Below are positions 35,123 to 43,766 of a DNA stretch of 64,000 nucleotides, piece after piece (positions within the stretch are counted from its first letter, which is position 1; every line of letters starts with the position of its first letter). The translations under genes and the position numbers were made by a program. Source of the stretch: Collimonas humicola (GTDB taxonomy: Bacteria; Pseudomonadota; Gammaproteobacteria; Burkholderiales; Burkholderiaceae_D); assembly GCF_018304945.1 (NCBI RefSeq), contig NZ_JAGQEE010000002.1, forward strand, positions 558,001 to 622,000. The letters run 5' to 3'. The notes beneath the pieces were generated by a model. The model saw only the letters and a list, made by a program, of their open reading frames with translations. It searched no databases and was not told the DNA's origin.

Positions 35123-35842
35123 CTAACTCTGATCAGGAACTTCCACTGCGAGTTCAAGTTGTATCGATTCGATGGACTCCGTGCTAATGGCCGCGACACA
35201 TTTGAATGCCTGTGTTTGCAATTCCGCCAAGCGCATCCTCAACTCTTCACTGCGCTCAAGACTGCTCCTTGCATAGTTGCGACGCTTCAACGTCTTTAAA
35301 TTCAACTTGATGATGAAAATTGAAGACATTACAGCAGACATGGCTGCGCTGATAGCCACGCCAGAGTCCCCTCGGACCGCATGCCACCCGTTTTCGAACA
35401 TTGCAATACCTTGCGTCATTAGCCGCACCGAGAGATCTCCCACCTCAAAGGTATAGTTTGTAGCAACTTCCAGCAGATCCAGAGATTCTTTGGCGAGTTT
35501 GGTTTTTTGGGCCTGATCTGTTGCCTCATCACGTGCAATTCGAAGTCCAACAACCTTGTCGAAGTCTTTAGCATCTTGCTCAAACAGATGTCTAAGTTTT
35601 GGCTCAATTTCATCTTTGATGATCGCTACAATCTGACCAAAATCGCGAAGATATTTTTGACATTCAGGTTTTCTTGCGCTGATCTCACATACGGTCGTAA
35701 TCATTTTTGCCGCCAGAAGTGCCAAGAGAGCTGCCGCACTTCCAGAACCTGGCGAGGCGTGACCCGCTCCGAAGTCGTTCAGCAATTGTCCCGCCGGGCG
35801 TGCTAAAAGTTCGTTATTGAATGCCTCTTCGTTCTCTTCCAC
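35123..35842 (-). CDS. Formiminotransferase-cyclodeaminase-like (FTCD_C fold) protein
   Basis: 239 residues, mostly alpha-helical. SPGSGSAAALLALLAAKM at 30-47 and the later GDSGVAISAAMSAVMSS with IIKLNLKTL match the PF04961 cyclodeaminase/cyclohydrolase family, which handles one-carbon folate adducts. The usual TPGGGS is SPGSGS here. The start is GTG at 35842 with GGGGGAA upstream. It is last of the six-gene island operon, 122 bp after the 748-residue gene. There is no folate pathway gene nearby, so another use of the fold is likely. Confidence 0.75.
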   Translation of the reverse strand: MEENEEAFNNELLARPAGQLLNDFGAGHASPGSGSAAALLALLAAKMITTVCEISARKPECQKYLRDFGQIVAIIKDEIEPKLRHLFEQDAKDFDKVVGLRIARDEATDQAQKTKLAKESLDLLEVATNYTFEVGDLSVRLMTQGIAMFENGWHAVRGDSGVAISAAMSAVMSSIFIIKLNLKTLKRRNYARSSLERSEELRMRLAELQTQAFKCVAAISTESIESIQLELAVEVPDQS

Positions 35843-35964
35843 AGTTCCCCCAATTAATTAGATCTATTCTGTCCAATTTTCAAAATTGATTTTAGTATCA
35901 ACTGTCGGTGCTATCTAATGCAGGTGACTCCTATATTCCGTAAACAACGCTGCTGGAGAGAATC

Positions 35965-38211
35965 TCAAAAATCGGACGGCAACGAACCTTCTACAACCGA
36001 ACTATCTAAATCCAAGAATAAACGAAGTGCCCTCTTTGACGGAGTGTCACCTTGAAGTACTTCTTCGACGTTCTTTCGAAGCACTTCTTCGTGCTCCTTC
36101 ATTAATTTAAGTCTGCCTACTCTAATGGCAAGTGCAAACTCGAGCGCGGCCTCACCTTGAGGGTGATCATGTTGAGAAAATATCTTGATGAGAAAATCTA
36201 AAATATACTGACTCGCTACCCGCTCAGATGAATAGTCCAGTTCTCCACGATGTGCTGCGCGCAACAGAGAGGCCTGTATGGCACCGTCGTTGTAACGAGA
36301 AAAATTTTCTGGATCAAGAATGACTTGTTGAAAAGCGTCCGACGCCAAACGATTCTCAACAGCGTCGAATTTGGATTCTCGTGCGTGCTGAAGAATTGCA
36401 GCGATCGTAGCAAATAAGGCCGGTACATGAGATTCTTCATCGTTATATTCGAACTGCCAGAAAGCAAAGTCTGGACGAAGTTTTAGATTGTCAGTGAGGT
36501 TAGGTCCTGTCGGCAAAAACGTATTGTCATTGAACCCGGTCCGATTACCCGGCAGAATTCCCTTTCTCGCGGTTATTAAATCGCCGAGTGCATCGGTTGG
36601 AAAATTGGCTACGAAATCATGTTCCTCGACGTACGAGTCTCCTAATCCGACTCCTATAGCCAAGCTAGAAAATGTTTCGATAAGTATCTGAGCTTTGGTG
36701 GCAGAATATTCTAGATTGCGATTGAGAGCGATAATTTGGGCTCTAGTCTCGGCAACTTGTGCGCCGATTACGTAAGTTCTTGCCCCCGCGTGCAAAGCAC
36801 GCAGATCACGGCTAATCGACAATAATTTTGAGCCTCGGCCAACAACTGCAGCAACAATCAATAGTGCTTTGGATGTATCAAGTTGTACGTTAGATAGTTC
36901 TAAATTTTCTTGAGAAATTATTGGCAGTCGATTTTCCGATGCCGTAATTTCTTTTATGTAGTTCGCACATTTATTGGCAATTTCAAGTGAAGCACAATCG
37001 TCCTGATGTACGATCGCTTGAACTGATAAAGCTGTTTTTTGTTCTATGATTTTTCTTAGAAATATGGAAAATTTTTTGTCATTCACAAGTGCGCTACCGT
37101 CCACAAATATGGGGCGTATTTTTGCAGTCGGGATTTCCCCTCTGCTTGATACCAAGACTTTATTGGAGCCGGTAAATATCTCCGAAAACTGGGCTGCTGA
37201 CGAAACCGCGTGAACCTTACTTTTCAGGAGAATTTTTTTAGGTTGCATCTCTTCCGGCACAAATCGTTCACCCGCCATACGCAAATCTTTTAGAACGCCG
37301 GCAGTTTCTTTGTGTTTAGATTTATCGCTAAGTGGAGGCGGGAGAGTGAATAAGGCATTCTCCGCATCGGTTACCCCATGTAAGGTCAGAAAGGTGACTA
37401 CTTCAGCGGGATGGCAATGTGTTTTCTCTTTCCAGATTCGCTCCAACTTCATCGATGACGAGGCGGAAATCAGGCAGAATGAGGTCCCGTATAGTGGCAT
37501 CTCCAAATCGGCCAATCCGTTGTGTGAGTGAAAGCTGACCACCCTCGGATTCTCACATTCAAATAGATTTCGATACATCTCACGCAATGCATATGCAACA
37601 GACGCTATTGCCATAGAATCTATGTAAATTACATCAACGCGGTTTCCTAATAATGTATCGCGCTGACTGACTCTCGAAAGAAGAGAAAAACTAAGAAACT
37701 GTACCCCTTCGATCTCCGTCAATGCCTCTTCCGCACGAAGAAAGTGCGTCGATCTATCTCCAGATGGTTTGACAAATGTAAATCCGGGAGGTGCCGTTAC
37801 CGAAATATGCGGCGAAGAAAAGAGCTCTCGTAAACCTGCCTTCGTGATGGAGTTCGAATGTTTAGCGATGATTTGCTTTACTTGCGGGATTTCATTTCTA
37901 ATAAACTTGGAGAGGCGGATTACGCCGCGACCGTCGTAGGTACAAACGCATAAGCCAATTTTTTTGGACGTGCGGTTCGCAGCCTGATTCAATACAATAG
38001 ATGAAAAGGCCTCTCGTATCTCTTTTAGCTCCGACTGAATGCAAACAATCGCGATCACATCTGGAAACAATACGGCATTCACACTGAGCTCAATCGCGTC
38101 GGCTAAATCGCCTTCGTTTAACACACCTGGTGATTTGAATAGAAAACGGAAATTCCGTCGCTCGAAACTTGAATTCTCCGCTACCCAATCGAAAGAAAAA
38201 TATCCTTTCAT
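35965..38211 (-). CDS. Large island protein with a phosphoribosyltransferase-like segment (748 aa)
   Basis: 748 residues, no signal peptide or membrane span. The N-terminal 330 residues are unrecognised. Around 375-500 a Rossmann-like pattern appears (IFVDGSALVNDKKF, then a strand and loop ALLIVAAVVGRGSKLL and SRDLRALHAGARTYVIG) that resembles the PRPP-loop region of type I phosphoribosyltransferases, but with AA in place of the usual acidic pair. The last 200 residues are helical. Its ATG overlaps the upstream GHKL gene in ATGA. An effector acting on nucleotides or PRPP-like ligands is possible; this is inference. Confidence 0.6.
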   Translation of the reverse strand: MKGYFSFDWVAENSSFERRNFRFLFKSPGVLNEGDLADAIELSVNAVLFPDVIAIVCIQSELKEIREAFSSIVLNQAANRTSKKIGLCVCTYDGRGVIRLSKFIRNEIPQVKQIIAKHSNSITKAGLRELFSSPHISVTAPPGFTFVKPSGDRSTHFLRAEEALTEIEGVQFLSFSLLSRVSQRDTLLGNRVDVIYIDSMAIASVAYALREMYRNLFECENPRVVSFHSHNGLADLEMPLYGTSFCLISASSSMKLERIWKEKTHCHPAEVVTFLTLHGVTDAENALFTLPPPLSDKSKHKETAGVLKDLRMAGERFVPEEMQPKKILLKSKVHAVSSAAQFSEIFTGSNKVLVSSRGEIPTAKIRPIFVDGSALVNDKKFSIFLRKIIEQKTALSVQAIVHQDDCASLEIANKCANYIKEITASENRLPIISQENLELSNVQLDTSKALLIVAAVVGRGSKLLSISRDLRALHAGARTYVIGAQVAETRAQIIALNRNLEYSATKAQILIETFSSLAIGVGLGDSYVEEHDFVANFPTDALGDLITARKGILPGNRTGFNDNTFLPTGPNLTDNLKLRPDFAFWQFEYNDEESHVPALFATIAAILQHARESKFDAVENRLASDAFQQVILDPENFSRYNDGAIQASLLRAAHRGELDYSSERVASQYILDFLIKIFSQHDHPQGEAALEFALAIRVGRLKLMKEHEEVLRKNVEEVLQGDTPSKRALRLFLDLDSSVVEGSLPSDF

Positions 38212-39398
38212 GTGTCACCCCGGGACAACGGAATAATAATTGAGTAGGCAGCACCGGCCGCCAGCGCAAGCTCGGGCCTATCTTTCATCCAGTGGCGGGG
38301 GTCAAATTTTTTCGATCGTAACGCCGAAAAGTCCTGAACAAGACACACACGTCCAGTACGCAGTTTTAGGAAGGCGTTTAGCTCAGCCAAAACACCGATT
38401 ACCAAATCAAGGCCATGTCCACTTCCTTGGGAATCTTTGGTCGAGGCGTGTTGTTCAAAACACTTTTTGACAAAGTTTACTTCTTCTTCGATGGAGAGCT
38501 GCTCAATACTAGTTCCATGGGAATTTTTTGAAATCCACCGCCGAACTAAGCCTGGTCCGGTGTCGAATACCGTTAACTCTAAAAAATACGTCTCGGCGCT
38601 CGCTCTCCCGCGTCCCTCTTCATCGGGAAATAGTCTTTTATTAGCAATATTTCTTAGCATGAATAAATTTTGTGAAACGTCATGCACATCTGAGGCCGTG
38701 CGGGCATTCGAATCATTAATGGAAACAAATTTAGCCATAATTCCACGGATGTTTCGTGTATACGAATTTCCGATCTCGTCAGTTTGAGCATGCTCGTCTG
38801 TATTCCGAAACAGCTCGTACAGCAAATTTGCAATTGAGCTCAAGCGCCGGTTCGTAAGGGCACGTTTTGCAGATGGGGCGCATGCGACGATTATCTGCTC
38901 GGTTAGAGTGATGAAGTCTTCCCTGCGTCGAAGTGTCCCTACTCGTCCCTTCGAATAGAGCGGAAGGAGATATTCATTTTTGGCTGCCGAAAAGCAAGCC
39001 AAAAAGACCCCGCGACCATGCATAGTTTCTCGGTAGCTACTTGCTTGCATAGCTTGAATATACGGAATTACAAAACGTAATCCATCGCGTGATGCAAGCT
39101 TTTGATTGGTACTGTCGAGAAGGCTTGGCGCAAAATACAGTGCTGCCATACCATGTGGCTCTTGTGCCAAGGCCTTCAACGAAACGTCGGTGTTCGGGGA
39201 CGGATACAGCTTGAGTGTAGGCGGGAAAAGCTGGCGGGACCAGTTGGCAAGGTACTGTACCAGGGAGACAGGAACACCAAAACCACCTCCATATTTCAGA
39301 GATGTTGGGATGCGTAAGAGACCGGCCTCGGGAGTATCTATTACCTCATACAGATCTTCTATCTCCGAGAAGGTTATTGCCTGTTTAACCGAAATCAT
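38208..39398 (-). CDS. GHKL-type ATPase domain protein
   Basis: 396 residues. The Bergerat ATP fold is in the second half: N-box YELFRNTDEHA (about 193-203, with the Asn and a trailing His), G1 FDTGPGL (about 276) and G2 GSGHGLDLVIG (about 323). There is no histidine-kinase dimerisation helix with phospho-His, so it is more like the ATPase of MORC/Hsp90-like conflict proteins than a sensor kinase. The N-terminal 170 residues are unrecognised. GGA lies 8 bp before the ATG. It overlaps the next gene by 4 bp, so the two should be made together. Confidence 0.75.
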   Translation of the reverse strand: MISVKQAITFSEIEDLYEVIDTPEAGLLRIPTSLKYGGGFGVPVSLVQYLANWSRQLFPPTLKLYPSPNTDVSLKALAQEPHGMAALYFAPSLLDSTNQKLASRDGLRFVIPYIQAMQASSYRETMHGRGVFLACFSAAKNEYLLPLYSKGRVGTLRRREDFITLTEQIIVACAPSAKRALTNRRLSSIANLLYELFRNTDEHAQTDEIGNSYTRNIRGIMAKFVSINDSNARTASDVHDVSQNLFMLRNIANKRLFPDEEGRGRASAETYFLELTVFDTGPGLVRRWISKNSHGTSIEQLSIEEEVNFVKKCFEQHASTKDSQGSGHGLDLVIGVLAELNAFLKLRTGRVCLVQDFSALRSKKFDPRHWMKDRPELALAAGAAYSIIIPLSRGDT

Positions 39399-39448
39399 AT
39401 TTTTCCAACGCCACTTAACCTGGCTTTTGAGTGTCCTACTATTGTTAT

Positions 39449-40297
39449 TTAGCCGAAATTGAATTCGCGATTTGGCCCTTGCGCTACATGTCCCCAGATT
39501 TTATTTGGAAATGGGTGTCGACTGAAAAAGACGAGATGGTATAGAGGACGATTTCCATCATCGCGGACGAGCGGGATTCGCTGACTAATCGTAAAACCCA
39601 AATTTTTCACTAATTCACACCAATAATCGAAAAATATCTCATCAGCGTCTCCACGTACAAAGGCCTCAGGATCAATATGGTCGCGCCAGCCTGGCGCTGT
39701 CTGATCAAAACGTGCTCGCTCGGAGTTATATTCCATCAGCACGTTACGCCTTAAATCCATGGTACTAAAATGCACAGCAAAATCGACACGGCTGAGTTGC
39801 GCAAGTTTTTCGATAATGTTGAAACTGAGATATTGAAGATTGTACGGATCTAGATACGCGAGACAGAGCGCGTTCCCAGGAACTGCTCGTATGATTTCGT
39901 TGACCGTATCCTCCGCGGCACCAACAAAAGCCCGCGCCGGCGCGCCAAACGCACGTAGACGCTCAACACAGGCATTTGCTCGAACAGGATCTAGATCTCC
40001 TACCAAACAAGACGTGAAGGATGCATTAGCAAGATGTGAATGCTGCCATGCGATCAAAGCCCCTCCGTGCCTGGTTGTGGTCTCCTCTTTGACTTGCACG
40101 CGTCCGGGGCCGCAAAATAGATCAATATAGATTCTTTGCGAATATTTCTTCCGAGCTTGACGCGTTCCTTCTATATATTTGGCCAGAAATGTATGTTTCA
40201 TTTCTGGAACCCAGCGACCGACGCCTTCACCGCTCTTCCCTGACTCAACTGAAAGGTTCGGTAACGGATCTGGATCGTGTGCCAGCAAGAAAGTCAT
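39449..40297 (-). CDS. TcmP family protein (three-Cys-motif partner), copy 2
   Basis: 282 residues matching the three-Cys-motif partner family. It has KHTFLAKYIEGTRQ, the glycine-rich YIDLFCGPGRVQV at 57-69 resembling a SAM-methyltransferase motif I, and CLAYLDPYNLQYL near 150 where a methyltransferase would have its catalytic motif IV. It overlaps the longer TcmP-like gene by 4 bp (ATGA). TcmP proteins are regularly encoded next to DUF5131/Gp37-Gp68 proteins, also in phages; the reaction is unknown. Confidence 0.8.
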   Translation of the reverse strand: MTFLLAHDPDPLPNLSVESGKSGEGVGRWVPEMKHTFLAKYIEGTRQARKKYSQRIYIDLFCGPGRVQVKEETTTRHGGALIAWQHSHLANASFTSCLVGDLDPVRANACVERLRAFGAPARAFVGAAEDTVNEIIRAVPGNALCLAYLDPYNLQYLSFNIIEKLAQLSRVDFAVHFSTMDLRRNVLMEYNSERARFDQTAPGWRDHIDPEAFVRGDADEIFFDYWCELVKNLGFTISQRIPLVRDDGNRPLYHLVFFSRHPFPNKIWGHVAQGPNREFNFG

Positions 40298-41574
40298 GAA
40301 GTACCTTGCGCGAGCGAAGGGAAAAGCCTTGTTTGAGGATTTTTTTCAACTACGTCGGTGTCTTGCATATATCTGGCATGTTTGCGAGGCTTGCCGTCTG
40401 CCGATACGATGATGATGTCGCGCTCACCTACCAATGTCTCTAAAGCATGGTTGTACATTCCCGCGGTTGCAGGCGAGGTATTGCATGTGGAGGAAAAAAT
40501 TTCTCCGATACGAGTTGGTTGCGTTAATGTGAATATGTTTTGCGCAAGCTGCACAATGAGTGCTTCATGGGATTGATCTCGAGCTACATCGTCGAATTGA
40601 AAGCCACCAGTAAATTCCTGTCTAAATCCCATCAAATGAGGGGCCAACATATTCAGGCCGGCGCCGCCGTAGTGCACAAAATGATTTTGGTGCTGCCAAT
40701 GGACCTGCTTCATGACATCTTGTGCACGATGGTGCTGAGATAAATGCACAAGCCAATACTCTCCATGCCCACTACCTTGCCCGCGTATGAAGAATGGCGT
40801 AAAAAATTGCGCGCCACAGTTTTTTACGAGAGCTTGATAAAGTGCCCCCTGAATAAAACGTCTCCAATCTGCATCATTATTTTTTATGTCTTCAATAGAT
40901 TGACCGCCGAGGGCAGCACGAATATCAATAGCTAACGTGTTGCTAATTTGGTCCACGAATTCGTCGTTCATGTAGGTCGCAAATGACGACACATGGAATG
41001 TCAACACGATTTCACTGTGCGGAAGCTCTTGGAATATCGTCCGTATTAGCGTTGCAGGGACATCCTTATACCCGTACTGATCCAAAAAAAACAGTGCGGT
41101 CGGCGAGCGAGGAGTATGACGCTTTACGAGCACCATGGCCGCGGGAAAGGCTGTGGAAAACTCATCACGCATAAGATGAATTGAATGTCCGAGTTTAGCA
41201 CCGTGCCCACGTTCAGTTAGAATCTTGGCCAAGTGCGTAATCGCATTGACATCCTTATCGATGAAGATGTACTGAACATCTAAATCTAGCGGTTTGATAC
41301 GTCCGTGATTGACGCGAACCCGAGCTTCTTCCACTGCGGCAAGCATACGTAACGGCGAACCGAGCGCTTCTTGACTGGTTCCTCGTACTTTGTAGAGCCC
41401 ACCACCGCAAAAACCATCGACCAGCGTGATGCGAAAGCGCTCACGACCACGCGCGTTGAGCGTTCTTTGTTCGAAGTAGCGACATAGGTAACCTACCAAT
41501 ACGTCATGTTTTGTCAGGCTGTGGGCTTCTAACTCTGCAGGCCCATCCGTCCAATCATAGTGCTTCTTCGCCAA
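40294..41574 (-). CDS. TcmP-like protein, copy 1 (426 aa)
   Basis: 426 residues. It shares with the following gene the motif-I-like VDGFCGGGLYKV (52-63) and a LFFLDQYGYKDVP element where copy 2 has LDPYNLQY, so both are diverged members of one superfamily. An IFIDKD segment also fits a Rossmann methyltransferase fold. The start is TTG at 41574 with AAAGG about 6 bp upstream. It is 32 bp after the DUF5131 gene and overlaps copy 2. Two TcmP-like genes in series are unusual. Confidence 0.7.
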   Translation of the reverse strand: MAKKHYDWTDGPAELEAHSLTKHDVLVGYLCRYFEQRTLNARGRERFRITLVDGFCGGGLYKVRGTSQEALGSPLRMLAAVEEARVRVNHGRIKPLDLDVQYIFIDKDVNAITHLAKILTERGHGAKLGHSIHLMRDEFSTAFPAAMVLVKRHTPRSPTALFFLDQYGYKDVPATLIRTIFQELPHSEIVLTFHVSSFATYMNDEFVDQISNTLAIDIRAALGGQSIEDIKNNDADWRRFIQGALYQALVKNCGAQFFTPFFIRGQGSGHGEYWLVHLSQHHRAQDVMKQVHWQHQNHFVHYGGAGLNMLAPHLMGFRQEFTGGFQFDDVARDQSHEALIVQLAQNIFTLTQPTRIGEIFSSTCNTSPATAGMYNHALETLVGERDIIIVSADGKPRKHARYMQDTDVVEKNPQTRLFPSLAQGTS

Positions 41575-41606
41575 GGAGAGCCTTTCAAGAAGACGTCAAC
41601 AGCAAT

Positions 41607-42470
41607 CTAAGTGATATTGGATATTTTTGGAAACTGGTTCCACTGCCGACCTTCAAGCGTACGGCCTGCTTTTCCTTTTCCGACGGCCGCTAATTTGACT
41701 TCTGTGCCGTCGTGACGCACTACATGAATTAAAGTCCGTCTAGTTATCACATCGCTAGCTTGTTCAAGCGGTGCCCAGTGCCCCCACTGTTTGAAATGAA
41801 AGGCGACACCCGCTGCACTGCACTGTTTCCGTAGGTCATCCGGCCAATGCGGAGCCATAGGCCGAGATCCAGGACCGGATTCACCACCCGCAATAACCCA
41901 ATCAACTCGGGTACCCAGTGGACCGCGTTCGAGATGCTCACGTAAATCTAGCGGGCCCAACAAAGGTTCGCATGATAAAAATCGTACAGCTGGTGTAGTG
42001 AACTCCAATAGATGTTTAATTCGCTTGCCGGCAGCGGCCTGATTTTCTACTGTTGCACCAAGCCAGACGTTCTTGGGGAGCTCAAATCCTTTTGGGAGTT
42101 GCTTACGAACCAAGTGAATGCGCTTTGTTAGCAGCAACCAATCTAAATGCGGAGTCTGAAGAATGAGTTTGAAAAGACGCAGGCGATGTGGTGCTAAATC
42201 CTTGCGATTCTCGAAGACGTCGGCCATGGACGCGCAAAACACTCGTTTGCGTACCCCTTTGGCCTTTGCTTCTGCATCCCACTTCAGTGGTTGGCTCCAG
42301 TGTGCGTCGCCGAAGAGTCTTCGCTCTGATTTCGCGCCCCATACATCCTCACCCAAGCGTTTGGCCCAGGTCTCCGCATAACAATGATCACATGCGGCGG
42401 ACACCCGGACACAGCCCCACCATGGGTTAAAAGTATGATGCGTCCACTCTATGCTTGTGTCTTTGCCCAT
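41607..42470 (-). CDS. DUF5131 (phage Gp37/Gp68) three-Cys-motif protein
   Basis: 287 residues. It opens with the family signature SIEWTHHTFNPWWGC and a CX6CX2C cluster (Cys20, Cys27, Cys30, ending DHCYAE) close to the N-terminus, reminiscent of radical-SAM iron-sulfur sites. Later landmarks are LLTKR, WLGATVENQ, FLSCEPLLGP and VIAGGESGPGSRPM. Family members occur in phages and beside TcmP genes; their function is unsettled. It is the first gene of the island operon with a promoter-like sequence upstream at 42498-42527. Confidence 0.9.
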   Translation of the reverse strand: MGKDTSIEWTHHTFNPWWGCVRVSAACDHCYAETWAKRLGEDVWGAKSERRLFGDAHWSQPLKWDAEAKAKGVRKRVFCASMADVFENRKDLAPHRLRLFKLILQTPHLDWLLLTKRIHLVRKQLPKGFELPKNVWLGATVENQAAAGKRIKHLLEFTTPAVRFLSCEPLLGPLDLREHLERGPLGTRVDWVIAGGESGPGSRPMAPHWPDDLRKQCSAAGVAFHFKQWGHWAPLEQASDVITRRTLIHVVRHDGTEVKLAAVGKGKAGRTLEGRQWNQFPKISNIT

Positions 42471-42497
42471 GATCGATATCTGGCGAAGGAAGTCCCT

Positions 42498-42527
42498 ATT
42501 GTACTGTTATTTGTCTAATGGCAACAA
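42498..42527 (-). promoter_or_regulatory. Putative promoter of the island operon
   Basis: On the minus strand TTGTTG (42527-42522) and TACAAT (42503-42498) are 18 bp apart, about 28 bp before the DUF5131 ATG. The surroundings are AT-rich. The stretch 42530-42690 beyond it holds no gene. Confidence 0.4.
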
Positions 42528-42692
42528 TGTCAATGCACGCACCTACGCTATGGGTAAATATCTCTTGGGAAGCACTGCTGCTCACGTTATTCAAACAAAA
42601 GGGATCGTTATCCTCAGGTGGGGCGTTCAGGCGCTATAGGTTAGGTAGTCTGTTGGGGGAGAGACGACGCTGTTGTGCCGCGCAGAAAACAC

Positions 42693-42727
42693 AAAACCCG
42701 CGCACTCGTTACGAGGCGCGGGTTTTG
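42693..42727 (-). terminator. Terminator of the DUF4148 gene; right edge of the accessory island
   Basis: AAAACCCGCGC / GCGCGGGTTTT with a bulged A and a CTCG-TTA-CGAG top. A/T tracts on both sides make it bidirectional. It serves the DUF4148 gene on the minus strand. It repeats the hairpin at 34498-34529 in the same orientation. Confidence 0.85.
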
Positions 42728-42766
42728 TCATTTACCGCCGATTCCCGAAGGATCGCTGACAGACGA

Positions 42767-43180
42767 TCAGTTGCCGTTATTTGCATCGACCGGATATTGG
42801 CCGTTGGAGAAAACCAGTTGGCCGGAGCTGCGCGCTTGCGCCAGTTCTTGCTGGACTTCGGCACGGGTCTTGGTGGATGCAATGGAAGGAGCGACGAACT
42901 GCGGATATTGCGAACCGGCGAAATCGAGCTCGCCGGCAGCGCGCGCTTTTGCCAGTTCGGCCTGCACTTCGGCACGGGTTTTGCCCGGAACGTTGCTGGC
43001 GGCGACAGGCAGGTACACCGGATATTGCGAGTTGGCGAAATTGAGTTCGCCGGCGGCGCGGGCGCGGACCAGTTCGGCCTGGACCTGGGCGCGGGTCAGC
43101 GGAGCGGTGTTGTCGGCTGCAAATGCAGGAGCGGAAACGATTGCGGTCAGGGCCAGTGCGGCGATCAGATTGGTTTTCAT
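42767..43180 (-). CDS. DUF4148 exported protein with three internal repeats
   Basis: 137 residues. A signal peptide (LIAALALTAIVSAPAFA) then three copies of a roughly 35-residue unit, each TRAxVQxELxxARxxGxLxF followed by SQYP or GQYP. This is the DUF4148 family, common and multicopy in Burkholderiales and thought to be periplasmic. Function unknown. The 586 bp upstream region to the divergent TetR gene contains three copies of an operator-like word, so TetR control is likely. Confidence 0.85.
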   Translation of the reverse strand: MKTNLIAALALTAIVSAPAFAADNTAPLTRAQVQAELVRARAAGELNFANSQYPVYLPVAASNVPGKTRAEVQAELAKARAAGELDFAGSQYPQFVAPSIASTKTRAEVQQELAQARSSGQLVFSNGQYPVDANNGN

Positions 43181-43308
43181 GATGAATGCTTTCTTGTTTG
43201 AGTTGATAACAAAGTGTCAAATACAGTGGCCATGCAACGCATGGTCTGACGGGGCGGCAACTTTGCTGGACCGTCGTGCTAGGCTTTGGGATATATATCT
43301 ATCACTAG

Positions 43309-43592
43309 GTAGATAACTAGAGGAAATAAAAAGCGCCTGAGATACATGACGCTTCCTGAATCCGCTATTTCATCCCGCAGCCCGGGCACGTTGCCCGATC
43401 CAGTCCTGATATTGCCGTAGGAAAAAATCTGGGTCGGATAAGGCTGTAACAACGTGTCTGCAACTACTGTAAGATGGATTCTAGTTATCTACTACTAGGT
43501 AGTCAAATGGTATTTGCTTATATAAATAAATCATTACCTGATACGCCACAGAAAATGAAAATCAAGAATTTGTCTACCTTTCAGTAGATAAC
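43309..43592. promoter_or_regulatory. Three copies of a GTAGATAAC operator word
   Basis: GTAGATAAC occurs at 43309-43317 (inside CTAGGTAGATAACTAG), inverted at 43484-43492 (CTAGTTATCTACTACTAG) and again at 43584-43592. The region 43181-43766 has no gene, is AT-rich and lies between DUF4148 and a divergent TetR gene, so these are probable TetR sites controlling both. Confidence 0.5.
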
Positions 43593-43766
43593 ATATGATA
43601 TTATCCGAACAAAGCGTCTTTGTGATTTTGATTGTCGCGCAGGCTTGCCGCAGCAGGGATAAAAGACGTAGCATGGCGGGATATTTGCAGCCTGGAACTG
43701 CCGCCTGAAATCGTGCATTGTGCGCTCACCATATTGCGCCTCTATCTCTTTATAGGTAACAAGATC

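Noticed and set aside
38208-39398. Sensor histidine kinase
   Set aside because: A GHKL ATP site is present, but there is no phospho-acceptor histidine helix, no sensor or membrane part and no response regulator nearby.
34498-42727. Prophage
   Set aside because: DUF5131/TcmP also occur in phages, but there is no integrase, capsid, tail, lysis or repressor gene and no tRNA attachment site here.
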